Part shown: positions 1 to 9,296 of the stretch, in pieces
Position numbering within the stretch: the stretch's first letter is position 1
Layout of the letters: every line of letters begins with the position of its first letter
Origin: an uncultured Candidatus Thioglobus sp.
Lineage (GTDB): Bacteria; Pseudomonadota; Gammaproteobacteria; PS1; Pseudothioglobaceae
NCBI GenBank assembly: GCA_905618925.1
Contig: CAJQTG010000021.1
Span: 1-64,000 of the forward strand
Direction of reading: 5' to 3'
DNA: 64,000 bases
Notes under the pieces: model-generated
Database searches by the model: none
Seen by the model: only the letters and a program-made list of their open reading frames with translations
What the model was told of the DNA's origin: nothing
Position numbers and translations under genes: made by a program

Positions 1-404
1 TTAAGAGTTAATGGAATTAAATTTTGGTTAAATGGAGGGTCTAAAAAAACTAAATCGAAAGGATTGTTATTTTGTTTATCAAGAAAGATAATTGAATCAT
101 TATTATTCAGTTGGTATTGAAAGTTATCAAGGAGCTTAAAATTAGATTCAAGATTTTTAAAAACTTTTCTATTTTTTTCAATTAAGCAGACTTTTTTGGC
201 ACCTCTAGATATTGCCTCAAGGCTAAGAGAGCCACTTCCAGCAAAAGGATCAATAATTGTCTTATCAGCAATATCAAATTGTAGCCAATTAAAAAGGGTT
301 TCCCTTGTTTTAGCGAGAGTAGGGCGAAGCCCTTCAGCATCAGGAAAGTTAAATTTCCTTCCTTTAAGATTTCCTGCAGTTATTTTAAAAGTATTATCTT
401 TGAT
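1..404 (-). CDS. rsmD: 16S rRNA (guanine-N2)-methyltransferase RsmD, partial
   Basis: Read on the minus strand, the frame is open to the window edge, so the C-terminus lies outside. It is absent from the ORF track because it is partial. The visible part carries the N-terminal GRKFNFPDAEGLRPT-type region, the SAM-binding motif DPFAGSGSLSLEA and the catalytic DPPF motif near the edge, all typical of RsmD, which methylates G966 of 16S rRNA in the 30S subunit. It follows rnd by about 25 bases. The start is a problem: between the in-frame stop near 437 and the conserved FKITAG segment there is no ATG, GTG or TTG. The end given here is an ATC codon placed where homologues begin, and is a guess. Family assignment is firm; the start is not. 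Confidence 0.8.
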   Translation of the reverse strand, partial: MKDNTFKITAGNLKGRKFNFPDAEGLRPTLAKTRETLFNWLQFDIADKTIIDPFAGSGSLSLEAISRGAKKVCLIEKNRKVFKNLESNFKLLDNFQYQLNNNDSIIFLDKQNNNPFDLVFLDPPFNQNLIPLTL

Positions 405-429
405 AAGGTTAAAGTAATTAAATGGTAAG

Positions 430-1506
430 TTAAGATTCTAGAGGTGATTTTAGTTTCACTATTTTGGATCTCCATCCACTGTTAATAGAGACACCTTTAT
501 CACCTCTAATGAATTTAACAAGATTTTTTGAAGAGCAGATAAGTTCAGGAGCAATATCATATTCAATTGACATTTTTTTAATATACTCCTGAGCTTGATT
601 TTTTTTTAGCTTCTCATCAGCAGATAATGGTTGTTGAGTTGCTAGAGGGGCTTGAAGTTTTTTTTCAGTTTGGTTAGTATTTAGAAATTTTTCAAAAAGC
701 ACTTGAGAGCTTGAAGAAAGTTTGTTTTTCCCTGTAGCGTAATCTATTAAGCGCTCATCAGACATTATCCATTTACGAGGCTTATTTTCTTTCCTTGCAG
801 TATCTTCTCGCCATATTACTAAGTGTATTGCCTGTTTTTGAGACTTAGAGTCTATTTTTGAAATCCCACTAGTTTTTTTAATAATTTGCTTAAAATTAGG
901 CTCATAAAGACTTTGTTCTAACAAGAAACTAACCTCCTCACTTAGCCACTGAAGTTTTCCACTTTTAATTAACTCAGCTTTAAGTATTTCATAATGAGGA
1001 AGTAGGTATTTCACATCATCAAGTGCATACTGTAATACGTCCTCTGGAAGAGGCCTGGTTTTCCAGTCAAATCGTGTATGCTTTTTTTCTAGATAAACAT
1101 TTTGTAACGTTTCTGTTAATGCTTGATATGACACTTGAAGAGGGTAATTTAACAGTGAGGCCGCAATTTGAGTATCAAAAATTGTATAAGGTATCCTTTG
1201 AGATAGGTAATAAAGTGCTTCAATATCTTGTCTAGCAGAATGAATAACCCAAATAGTTTTTCTGTCGTAAAGTTTTTCAAAAAGAGGCTCTAAATTTTTT
1301 ATTGCAAGAACATCGATGCATTCTAAATAATTACCAGTTGCAATTTGAATTAAGCAAAGTTCAGGGAAATATGAGTCAATTCTTCTAAACTCAGTATCAA
1401 TTGCAAGAAGAGAGTCGTTTTGAATACTTTGCAGATATTTATTAAGTTGTGACTCGCTTGTAATCAAAGGAATAGTCTCAAATAGATTGTTGTATTTTAT
1501 CAACAA
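430..1506 (-). CDS. rnd: Ribonuclease D
   Basis: 3'-to-5' exoribonuclease of the DEDD family that trims tRNA precursors and other stable RNAs. The N-terminal exonuclease domain (about residues 10-190) has the DTEF motif near residue 38, a mid-domain aspartate (HSARQD) and the YALDDVKYL motif. An HRDC domain follows at about 205-285. At 358 residues it matches the family (about 375). The start codon is TTG, with a second TTG directly after it; no in-frame ATG fits upstream of the conserved domain. It is divergent from the ntrY gene and lies just upstream of rsmD on the same strand. Confidence 0.93.
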   Translation of the reverse strand: MLIKYNNLFETIPLITSESQLNKYLQSIQNDSLLAIDTEFRRIDSYFPELCLIQIATGNYLECIDVLAIKNLEPLFEKLYDRKTIWVIHSARQDIEALYYLSQRIPYTIFDTQIAASLLNYPLQVSYQALTETLQNVYLEKKHTRFDWKTRPLPEDVLQYALDDVKYLLPHYEILKAELIKSGKLQWLSEEVSFLLEQSLYEPNFKQIIKKTSGISKIDSKSQKQAIHLVIWREDTARKENKPRKWIMSDERLIDYATGKNKLSSSSQVLFEKFLNTNQTEKKLQAPLATQQPLSADEKLKKNQAQEYIKKMSIEYDIAPELICSSKNLVKFIRGDKGVSINSGWRSKIVKLKSPLES

Positions 1507-1571
1507 CTCGTGCTAGTAATAATTCATTTATGAGATAATCCCAACACTTTAATATTTTATCAACAAAATTT

Positions 1572-3650
1572 ATGTTGCTGAATCAAGCTTTTTCTATAAA
1601 AGAAGCTCCTCGCGCCTTGTTTTGGATAGGCATCTTTTTGATTTCATTTTTTGGAATGTTTTATCTTGGTCTAAATCCTGAGCTAATTGAAAAGTGGTAC
1701 CTAGTTTTGGTTGGCTTTAATATTCTAATGAGCTTAATTGCAATTTATTATATTGTGCTTTCCATGAGAAAGTTAAAATTAAATAATGAACAAGGGGTTA
1801 TTGGGTCAAGATTTACCTGGTCTTTTATAAAAATTGTTCCAGTTTTAGTTTTACTTCCAGTGTTATCATTTTATTTATTTTCTTTTGGGTCAATTAGAGA
1901 TAACCTTCAAATTGCTGAAAGTCAATTTGATGAATTTAACTTAAAGGTTGGTGGTGAGGTTGATGAACTCTATAGGAATACTAATAATGTTGCGATTAAG
2001 TATTATGAGGATAAAACACGCAATATAGGAAAGCTTGTCAATTATTTTGATGCGCCTAGGAAACCTACAGAGCAAATGCAATCAGTACTGAATCTTTTAG
2101 TTTCTGACTTTTGGGCTTGTGAGCTAAAACTATATGACTCTCAAATGAATCTTGCTGCAAAGAGTAAAAGAGATGATTCAATCTGTTTATTGGACGGCTA
2201 TACGGCGTCAACTGATGAATTTACTTTAATTGCACACTATTCTTCAGATATTAATATTGAAAGTCTTGTTATGAGGATGACTCGCTTTCGTGCCGCTGCA
2301 AAAGATGCAGAGTTGACACTTAACTCCTCTATTATTAAAACTCGTTTTTTGATCGATTTTACTTCAACAATTTTATTATCAGTCTTAAGTGCTTTGCTTA
2401 TTGTTTTTCGAATGATTGATCAGTTAATGAGGCCAATGCATAACTTATCAGTTGCTACAAGAGAAATTTCTTCTGGAAACTATGACGTAGAAATTGAACA
2501 GGACCCTAAAAATAAAGATATGCATGATTTAATAGGGCACTTCAACGAAATGAGCAAGAGGATTAAGCAATCTAGAGAGGGTCTTGATACGCACAATCTT
2601 TATTTAGAAACTATTCTAAAGTACTCTTTTGGCGTTATTGCTCTGAACCAAGACAAAAAGATACAAATTATTAATCCTGTTATTGGCAAAATACTTCAAA
2701 TTGAAGATGAGACGAAATTTATTGGACAGTCATATGATGCTGTTGTTGAAAGTTTTGAGAACCTTAATCCACTTTTTTCCTTTATTCAAGAAGAAATTGA
2801 GCAAGATTCATTGGAGTGGAGTAAGGAAATTGAGTTAACACTTAATGATAGGAGTCGGCTTATTTATTGTCAAGGAGCAATCTTAGAGGTAGAAAATAAA
2901 ACGCTTGGTTACGTAATTATAATCAATGATATTTCCAATTTAAATAGGGCTCAAAAGAAAGCCGCATGGGGGGAAGTTGCCGTTCGTATGGCTCATGAAA
3001 TTAAGAATCCTCTTACCCCTATATTATTGTCCGCACAAAGACTTAGAAATTTATTTTTAGAAAAGCTAGATAAAAAAGACTCTGCAATTATAAATAAAAC
3101 AACTCAAACCATTATGGACCAGGTTGCATCTATGGACTCTATGGTTAGTGCTTTTGCAAATTATGCAAATACACCTGAAATTCAAAAGACTTCATCGTCA
3201 CTAAATTCTCTAATCAACAAGTCAGCCGCCCTATATGATAATCATAATGGCATTAGGGTTGATTTAGATTTGAGTGGAGATCTACCTAAATTGCAACTTG
3301 ATCAAGACGCTATTTCTAGAGTATTAATTAATTTAATTAAAAATGCAATTGAAGCTAAGAAAGAAAAAGATAAGTTGAAGATTGAAATTAAATCAAGAAT
3401 TAGCAAAAAAGAAGGCCTAGTTCGATTAACAATTATTGATGATGGCAGAGGGTTTCCTGCAGATATCATTGATAAAGTTTTTGAGCCTTATATTACAACA
3501 AAGGAAAAAAGTGGTGGGCTTGGGCTTGCAATAGTACAAAATATTATTGAGCAGCATGATGGTCAGATATTTGCAAGCAATGTGAAACCTCATGGCGCTA
3601 GAATAACAATTGAATTCAGTATAATTGATGCTCTAAGGGAGATGAAATGA
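1572..3650 (+). CDS. ntrY: NtrY-type membrane sensor histidine kinase
   Basis: Sensor kinase of a two-component system of the NtrYX type. There are three N-terminal membrane segments (about 15-35, 43-63, 85-107), an extracytoplasmic region, a fourth membrane segment near 260-280, a HAMP domain (RPMHNLSVATREI), a PAS domain (about 340-450), a HisKA domain with phospho-acceptor His at residue 475 in MAHEIKNPLTP, and a C-terminal ATPase domain (N box NLIKNAIEA, G boxes DDGRGFP and GGLGLAI). The stop overlaps the start of the response regulator by 4 bases, so both are one transcription unit, continuing into trkA. Known NtrY proteins respond to nitrogen or redox state; the signal here cannot be read from sequence. 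Confidence 0.9.
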   Translation: MLLNQAFSIKEAPRALFWIGIFLISFFGMFYLGLNPELIEKWYLVLVGFNILMSLIAIYYIVLSMRKLKLNNEQGVIGSRFTWSFIKIVPVLVLLPVLSFYLFSFGSIRDNLQIAESQFDEFNLKVGGEVDELYRNTNNVAIKYYEDKTRNIGKLVNYFDAPRKPTEQMQSVLNLLVSDFWACELKLYDSQMNLAAKSKRDDSICLLDGYTASTDEFTLIAHYSSDINIESLVMRMTRFRAAAKDAELTLNSSIIKTRFLIDFTSTILLSVLSALLIVFRMIDQLMRPMHNLSVATREISSGNYDVEIEQDPKNKDMHDLIGHFNEMSKRIKQSREGLDTHNLYLETILKYSFGVIALNQDKKIQIINPVIGKILQIEDETKFIGQSYDAVVESFENLNPLFSFIQEEIEQDSLEWSKEIELTLNDRSRLIYCQGAILEVENKTLGYVIIINDISNLNRAQKKAAWGEVAVRMAHEIKNPLTPILLSAQRLRNLFLEKLDKKDSAIINKTTQTIMDQVASMDSMVSAFANYANTPEIQKTSSSLNSLINKSAALYDNHNGIRVDLDLSGDLPKLQLDQDAISRVLINLIKNAIEAKKEKDKLKIEIKSRISKKEGLVRLTIIDDGRGFPADIIDKVFEPYITTKEKSGGLGLAIVQNIIEQHDGQIFASNVKPHGARITIEFSIIDALREMK

Positions 3651-4222
3651 AACAAGACTCTACATTTGGCAAAATACTAATCATCGATGATGAAAAAGAC
3701 AATACTGAAATTATTAAAGATATTCTTGAAGATGTAAGTTATACAACCATGCTAGCTAGGAGTGCTATTGAAGCAAAAGCAATAGTTGCTGCCAACACTT
3801 TTGATTTAATATTAATGGATGTTTGGATGCCTGGCCAAGACGGCATATCCCTTTTATCAGAATGGTATTCTGAGGGCTTATTAACCCCTGTGGTAATGAT
3901 GTCAGGTCATGCAGAGCCAAGTGATATAGTTAGAGCTATGAAGCTTGGTGCTGTAGATTTTTTAAAAAAGCCCCTGCATGATTTTTTACCAATATTGAGA
4001 AATATTATGACTCGTCAAGAGCCAGAAAAATCAACTCAGCAAGTTAGCGGTATTGACTTCTCTCTTAAGCTTAAAGAGGCCCGAAATATTTTTGAAAGTC
4101 AATACTTGCTGCATCATCTTTCAGATAATGATAATAATATTGCGGTTGTTGCAGAGATTGCGGGCCTAGAAAGAACAACCTTATATAGAAAACTTAAAGA
4201 TTTAGGGATTGACAAGAAATGA
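3647..4222 (+). CDS. NtrX-like response regulator lacking the AAA+ domain (REC-Fis HTH)
   Basis: Receiver domain at residues 8-125 with acidic pair DD, phospho-acceptor Asp58 in LILMDVWMP, and Lys108 in FLKKP. A short linker leads directly to a Fis-type helix-turn-helix at about 160-191 (VVAEIAGLERTTLYRKLK). Classical NtrX proteins are around 450 residues and hold a sigma-54-interacting AAA+ domain between these parts; it is absent here, leaving the domain order of RegA/PrrA/ActR. The protein should therefore bind DNA but cannot activate sigma-54 polymerase. It overlaps ntrY upstream and trkA downstream by 4 bases each. The open frame is intact, so this is a compact form rather than a broken gene. 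Confidence 0.88.
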   Translation: MKQDSTFGKILIIDDEKDNTEIIKDILEDVSYTTMLARSAIEAKAIVAANTFDLILMDVWMPGQDGISLLSEWYSEGLLTPVVMMSGHAEPSDIVRAMKLGAVDFLKKPLHDFLPILRNIMTRQEPEKSTQQVSGIDFSLKLKEARNIFESQYLLHHLSDNDNNIAVVAEIAGLERTTLYRKLKDLGIDKK

Positions 4223-5589
4223 AAATATTAATTCTAGGTGCTGGCCAAGTTGGGTCAACTCTTGCAAAGTACCTTTGTTCAGATGATGATAACGATATTA
4301 CTATTGTTGATCAAAAAGAAGAAATGCTGACCCCGTTACAGAGGCATTTAGATATAAAAACTGTTATTGGCTATGGAGCATACCCTAGTGTTTTAGAAAA
4401 AGCTGGTATTAAATCCATGGATGTGGTTATTGCTGTAATGCGCTCTGATGAGCGAAACATGGTTGCTTGCAGGATGGCGCATACCTTATATAACGTAAAG
4501 AAAAAGATTGCTCGAATAAGGACCACTGAATATTTACTCAGACCTGAAATATTCTCTAATGACGCTTTACCAATAGACTTTTTAATTACACCTGAGAATT
4601 TAATTACCGAATATATTCAGGGCATTGTTGAACAACCTGGCGCTTCTCAAGTGTTTGACTTTGAAAATGGACTGGTGCAACTTGTTGAAACGCGCGCTTT
4701 CATTGGCACGCCGATTGTTAATAGGCCTGTTAAAGAGCTGCATGAACATATGCCTGATGTCAAAATACGCATAGTAAGCCTTTATCGAAATGAAAAAGCT
4801 ATCCCTGCCAAAAGTGATACCATTATAAGAGAGGGAGACCAAGTCTACTTCCTAGCTAAAAAAGATCATATTTCTAGAGCTTTAAAAGAATTTAGACGTG
4901 CTGAAAATACTTATCAAAAAATCTTCATTGCTGGAGGAGGAAGTATTGGTATTAATGTTGCAAAGCTTCTTGAAGACACTCACAATATAAGGATTATTGA
5001 GCTAAGTGAAGATAGAGCTAAGTATTTAAGTGAGAAGCTTAATAATACTTTAGTGCTTCAAGGTAACGCTTCTGATGAAGACCTGCTAAAGGAAGAAGGG
5101 ATTGAAAATACAGATCTATTTTTAGCTTTAACGGACTCAGATGAAGTAAATGTTATTGTATCAATTTTAGCTAAGCGCTTAGGTGCTCATAAAACTATTG
5201 CACTAGTCAAGCGGGACGTTTATGCAGCTCTCGCTGAGCAAAGTGGAGATGTAGATATTATTGTTTCTCCTGACCAAATCACGGTAAGTGGAATCTTATC
5301 TCATTTAAGAAAGGGTGACTGTATGAAGGTTCATTCCTTGCAGCACGGAAAAGCTGAGGCGATAGAGATAGTGGTTCATGGCAATGAAAAAACATCTGAG
5401 GTAGTTGGAGTTCAAATTAAAGATTTGCCTTTACCTGAAGATGTAGTTGTTGGAGCTATTGTAAGAAATGATGAATTATTAATGGGCTCAAAAAAACTAA
5501 TTATAGAAGAGGGAGACCATGTTTTAATGGTATTAATGGATGTTGGAAAAATTCATGAAGTTGAGGCTTTATTTTTAGAGAATGATTAG
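4219..5589 (+). CDS. trkA: Trk potassium uptake regulatory NAD-binding protein TrkA
   Basis: Cytoplasmic gating subunit of the Trk potassium uptake system. Two tandem RCK units are visible: an N-terminal Rossmann fold (ILGAGQVGSTLAKYL) with a TrkA-C domain to about residue 230, and a second Rossmann fold (IFIAGGGSIGINVAKLL) with its own TrkA-C domain ending near residue 450. Length 456 matches the family (458 in E. coli). It overlaps the response regulator by 4 bases and is followed 39 bases later by trkH, so the ntrYX-trkAH order common in proteobacteria is kept. Confidence 0.95.
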   Translation: MKILILGAGQVGSTLAKYLCSDDDNDITIVDQKEEMLTPLQRHLDIKTVIGYGAYPSVLEKAGIKSMDVVIAVMRSDERNMVACRMAHTLYNVKKKIARIRTTEYLLRPEIFSNDALPIDFLITPENLITEYIQGIVEQPGASQVFDFENGLVQLVETRAFIGTPIVNRPVKELHEHMPDVKIRIVSLYRNEKAIPAKSDTIIREGDQVYFLAKKDHISRALKEFRRAENTYQKIFIAGGGSIGINVAKLLEDTHNIRIIELSEDRAKYLSEKLNNTLVLQGNASDEDLLKEEGIENTDLFLALTDSDEVNVIVSILAKRLGAHKTIALVKRDVYAALAEQSGDVDIIVSPDQITVSGILSHLRKGDCMKVHSLQHGKAEAIEIVVHGNEKTSEVVGVQIKDLPLPEDVVVGAIVRNDELLMGSKKLIIEEGDHVLMVLMDVGKIHEVEALFLEND

Positions 5590-5628
5590 TAGTTACTTCA
5601 AATTAAATACTAAAAAGGAATGGGCTAA

Positions 5629-7080
5629 ATGCAGTTAAGTATTGTTGCAAAAACTTTAGGCCTTCTTTTAATGGTCTTCAGTTTTGCTCAGGTACCCCCA
5701 ATATTAGTAGACTTGATATACTCAGAAGGTGAGTATCTAACTTTTGTATTTTCATTTATCCTGACAGTGTTGGGAGGCCTTCTATTATGGTGGCCATTTA
5801 GAGCAATAAAGAAAAGTTTTCGACTTAGAGAAGGCGTTTTAATAGTAGTTAGTTTTTGGATTGTTTTATCTCTTTTTGGAACACTGCCTTTTCTAATTAC
5901 TGAATCAATTAGTACTCTTTCATTTTCTAATGCATTTTTTGAGTCAATGTCTGGCTTAACAACAACTGGTGCGACTGTTTTAAGCCAGCTTGATGATTTA
6001 CCCAAAAGTATTCTTTTTTATAGGCAGCAACTTCAGTGGCTTGGAGGCATGGGAATTATTGTTCTTGCTGTTGCAGTACTACCTCTATTGGGTGTTGGTG
6101 GAATGGAGCTTTATCATGCAGAGTCTAGTGGTATTGCAAAAGATAGGCTTACGCCAAAGTTGCGAAATACTGCGATAGCTCTTTGGAAAATTTACCTTTC
6201 TTTGACTGTTTTATGTGCACTTGGTTATTTCTTTTCAGGCATGTCTATTTTTGATGCGATTAGTCACAGTTTTTCTACGGTTGCAATTGGAGGTTTTTCA
6301 ACGCATGACAGCTCTATTGGTTATTTCAACTCGATACCAATAGAAATGATTGCTATGTTTTTTATGTTTTTAGCGGGCATTAACTTTTCATTACACTTTG
6401 TTGCATGGAATAACCGCTCACTTGTTGACTACATTAAAGATTCTGAATTTAAAACTTATGCAATGGTCTTGTTTTCCGCATCTGCTATTGTAGTAATTGC
6501 CCTTTCTTTAAATGGAGAATACGGCTCAGCTACAGAAACAATAAGGCACAGCCTCTTTCAAACTATTTCAATAGCTACCACAACTGGTTTTACCTCACAA
6601 AATCATAGTAACTGGCCTGCAGCAATACCTGTTTTTCTAATAATGGTTAGTTTTATTGGCGCATGTGTTGGATCTACTGGAGGCGGAATTAAAGTAGTTC
6701 GGGTACTTGTCATGTTTAGATTAGGAATGAAAGAAATACATAGGTTTATACGCCCTAATGCTCAGGTTAGTATTAAGTTAAATAAGGCTAGTATCAATGA
6801 AAAGGCCCTAGTTTCAGTCCTTGGCTTCTTTTCGCTATATGCGATTTCTTTTATTTTTATTATGATGTTGTTAATGTTTACAGGATTAGATCAAGTAACT
6901 GCATATTCTGCAACAGCAGCAACTATGAATAATCTTGGACCAGGCCTTGGAGAAGTTGCGCAAAACTATGGATCGCTGGGCGAAACAGCTAAGTGGATTT
7001 TGAGTTTTTCAATGTTGATTGGCAGGCTTGAGGTTTTGACTATTATTGCCATTTTTCATAGGGCTTTTTGGAGGCATTAA
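5629..7080 (+). CDS. trkH: Trk potassium uptake system membrane protein TrkH
   Basis: Channel-forming subunit that takes up K+ under control of TrkA. 483 residues, multi-spanning, with the four repeated pore-loop elements of the Trk/Ktr/HKT family: MSGLTTTGATVL (about residue 108), AIGGFSTHDSSIG, TTTGFTSQNH and MNNLGPGLGEV, each with the selectivity-filter glycine. An AAGGA ribosome binding site precedes the ATG. The gene ends the ntrYX-trkAH unit and is followed by a hairpin terminator. Confidence 0.95.
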   Translation: MQLSIVAKTLGLLLMVFSFAQVPPILVDLIYSEGEYLTFVFSFILTVLGGLLLWWPFRAIKKSFRLREGVLIVVSFWIVLSLFGTLPFLITESISTLSFSNAFFESMSGLTTTGATVLSQLDDLPKSILFYRQQLQWLGGMGIIVLAVAVLPLLGVGGMELYHAESSGIAKDRLTPKLRNTAIALWKIYLSLTVLCALGYFFSGMSIFDAISHSFSTVAIGGFSTHDSSIGYFNSIPIEMIAMFFMFLAGINFSLHFVAWNNRSLVDYIKDSEFKTYAMVLFSASAIVVIALSLNGEYGSATETIRHSLFQTISIATTTGFTSQNHSNWPAAIPVFLIMVSFIGACVGSTGGGIKVVRVLVMFRLGMKEIHRFIRPNAQVSIKLNKASINEKALVSVLGFFSLYAISFIFIMMLLMFTGLDQVTAYSATAATMNNLGPGLGEVAQNYGSLGETAKWILSFSMLIGRLEVLTIIAIFHRAFWRH

Positions 7081-7086
7081 TAAGTT

Positions 7087-7127
7087 TATCAGCCCCACCA
7101 GGAGGGCAGGGCTGATAGAGTATCTTT
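7087..7127 (+). terminator. Intrinsic terminator after trkH
   Basis: A perfect 9-bp stem, TATCAGCCC (7087-7095) with GGGCTGATA (7109-7117), encloses a 13-base loop and is followed by TATCTTTTTA. It lies in the 47-base gap between the convergent trkH and hppA stops. The T-rich side favours termination of trkH; it may also stop hppA transcripts less efficiently. Confidence 0.85.
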
Positions 7128-9143
7128 TTACAATAACGGCGCAATAACTAAACTTACAATCGCCATTACATTGATAAGAATGTTCATCGCTGGACCAGAG
7201 GTATCCTTGAATGGGTCACCAACAGTATCACCGACAACAGTAGCTGCATGAACGTCAGTACCTTTACCGCCTAAGTTTCCTTTTTCAACATACTTCTTAG
7301 CATTATCCCAAGCGCCACCTGCATTAGCCATCATTAGAGCCATCAGAACACAACCAAGAAGAGCGCCACCAAGCATTCCACCAAGCGCTTCAGGACCAAT
7401 AAGGAATCCTACGACAACCGGTGCTGCTACAGCAATAACTCCCGGAAGAATCATTTTTTTAAGTGCTGCAGTTGTAGCAATATCAACGCATTTAGCTGTA
7501 TCTGGCTCTGCTTTACCTTCTAGAAGTCCTTTTATCTCTTTAAACTGCCTTCTTACTTCTTCAATCATTTCAAAAGCAGCATCACCAACAGCAGTCATAG
7601 TAAGAGAGGCAATTAAGAATGGAATCGTGCCACCAATAAATAAGCCAATTAAAACGTCTGCACTATTTAACTCAAGTATAAAGTTCATTCCCATTGCTGC
7701 GTAGTTAGCACTAACCGTCTCAGTATAAGCAGTAATAATCGCAAGAGCAGCAAGAGCGGCAGCGCCGATCGCAAATCCTTTGCCAATAGCTGCAGTTGTA
7801 TTACCAAGCTCATCAAGAGAATCTGTTATCTTACGAGTATCCTCTCCAAGTCCAGCCATTTCTGCAATACCACCTGCATTATCTGCAATTGGTCCATAAG
7901 CATCAATTGCCATAGTCATGCCGACCGTTGCAAGCATTCCTATTGCAGCAATACCAACGCCATACAAGCCAACAAAAAGATTAGAGACATAAATAATTAA
8001 GCAAATCATTAATACTGGAATTACAACGGATTGCATTCCAATTGCTAAGCCTTTAATCATTACAGTTGCAGCACCAGTTTTTCCAGACTCTGCAATATCT
8101 CTAATTGGCTTTCCAGCAGTATAGTATTCAGTAACAAGACCAATAATGATTCCGCCAAAGCTTCCCATAAGGACAGCTACCCAAATAGAATTTGAGACAT
8201 CTAAAAAATCGATTAGAAAATAAGATGTAATAATAAATAATACAGCTGAACCGATAGTACCCATTCTCAAAGCAGATTCAGGTGATTTATTTGAAGATAA
8301 TTTAACAAATAAAATTCCAAGAATTGAGCAAATTAAGCCAAGTGATGCAAGCGCTAGAGGAAGAGACATTAACTCAGCTCGGTTTCCACCAAGTGAAGTA
8401 AGGCCATCAATAGCAAGAGTAGAGGCAATTGCTATTGTTGCAATCATTGAGCCACAATATGATTCAAAGATATCTGAGCCCATACCAGCTATATCTCCTA
8501 CATTATCACCAACATTATCAGCAATAACTGCAGGATTGCGAGGATCATCTTCTGGAATCCCTGCTTCTAATTTGCCAACTAAGTCAGCTCCAACATCAGC
8601 ACTCTTAGTAAAGATTCCACCACCTACACGAGAGAATAGTGCAACAACTGAAGCGCCCATAGCAAAACCATGAAGTGCTTCTGAATGCTCTGCACCAAAG
8701 AAGTAGTAAAGTCCGCCTAATCCTAATAAACCAAGAGCCGCAACTGATAAACCCATTACTGAGCCACCAAAGAATGCAACAGTTAGGGCAGCAGAACTTC
8801 CACTATCATGAGCCGCTTGAGCTGTTCTTACATTAGCAATAGTTGCTGTGTTCATACCTATATAACCAGCAGTGGCTGAAGTAACAGCACCTACAAAGAA
8901 ACATAAGGCGCTTAAAGGGCCGAGGAATATATAAAGTAATACTAATAGGGCTAAAGCAAACATGCTTAGCATTTGATATTCACGCTTCATGAAAACAATT
9001 GCACCAATATGAATTTGTTCACCAATTTTTTTAACCTTTCCGCTGCCACCATCTTGCTTACTTATCCACTGATAGATAAATACAACGATAATTAAGCCTA
9101 AGACACCTAATGCAGGTGCTATTAAATTTTGATCAAAATCCAT
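7128..9143 (-). CDS. hppA: Membrane-bound ion-translocating pyrophosphatase, K+-dependent type
   Basis: Integral membrane pyrophosphatase that couples PPi hydrolysis to H+ and/or Na+ export. 671 residues and about 16 membrane segments. The PPi/Mg binding signature [19 protein letters not shown] is present, with the second acidic cluster [12 protein letters not shown] and the third [10 protein letters not shown]. The sequence [13 protein letters not shown] has Ala at the position where K+-independent enzymes carry Lys, so it belongs to the K+-dependent group. Whether it pumps Na+, H+ or both is not clear from sequence. A strong TAAGGAGAGG site precedes the ATG. It is convergent with trkH and may recover energy from PPi made by biosynthesis. 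Confidence 0.94.
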   Translation of the reverse strand: MDFDQNLIAPALGVLGLIIVVFIYQWISKQDGGSGKVKKIGEQIHIGAIVFMKREYQMLSMFALALLVLLYIFLGPLSALCFFVGAVTSATAGYIGMNTATIANVRTAQAAHDSGSSAALTVAFFGGSVMGLSVAALGLLGLGGLYYFFGAEHSEALHGFAMGASVVALFSRVGGGIFTKSADVGADLVGKLEAGIPEDDPRNPAVIADNVGDNVGDIAGMGSDIFESYCGSMIATIAIASTLAIDGLTSLGGNRAELMSLPLALASLGLICSILGILFVKLSSNKSPESALRMGTIGSAVLFIITSYFLIDFLDVSNSIWVAVLMGSFGGIIIGLVTEYYTAGKPIRDIAESGKTGAATVMIKGLAIGMQSVVIPVLMICLIIYVSNLFVGLYGVGIAAIGMLATVGMTMAIDAYGPIADNAGGIAEMAGLGEDTRKITDSLDELGNTTAAIGKGFAIGAAALAALAIITAYTETVSANYAAMGMNFILELNSADVLIGLFIGGTIPFLIASLTMTAVGDAAFEMIEEVRRQFKEIKGLLEGKAEPDTAKCVDIATTAALKKMILPGVIAVAAPVVVGFLIGPEALGGMLGGALLGCVLMALMMANAGGAWDNAKKYVEKGNLGGKGTDVHAATVVGDTVGDPFKDTSGPAMNILINVMAIVSLVIAPLL

Positions 9144-9296
9144 TTCCTCTCCTTAAAATAAATGAAGCGGCAATGATATCCTAAAGTATTTAAAAATTGG
9201 GAAAAAAATACCAGTTTTGAATTGAAATGAACTAAATTAACTCTAAATTTATCTTATAAAATCAATTTTATAAATTTTTGTTGTTTTGGATTCAAA

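Noticed and set aside
1-60. Apparent TAA stop of rsmD at the very first bases
   Set aside because: Rechecking the frame through the DPPF motif shows codons begin at positions divisible by three, so TTA at 1-3 is out of frame and the gene runs off the edge.
5688-6005. 105-residue minus-strand ORF
   Set aside because: Lies wholly within trkH on the opposite strand; no independent support.
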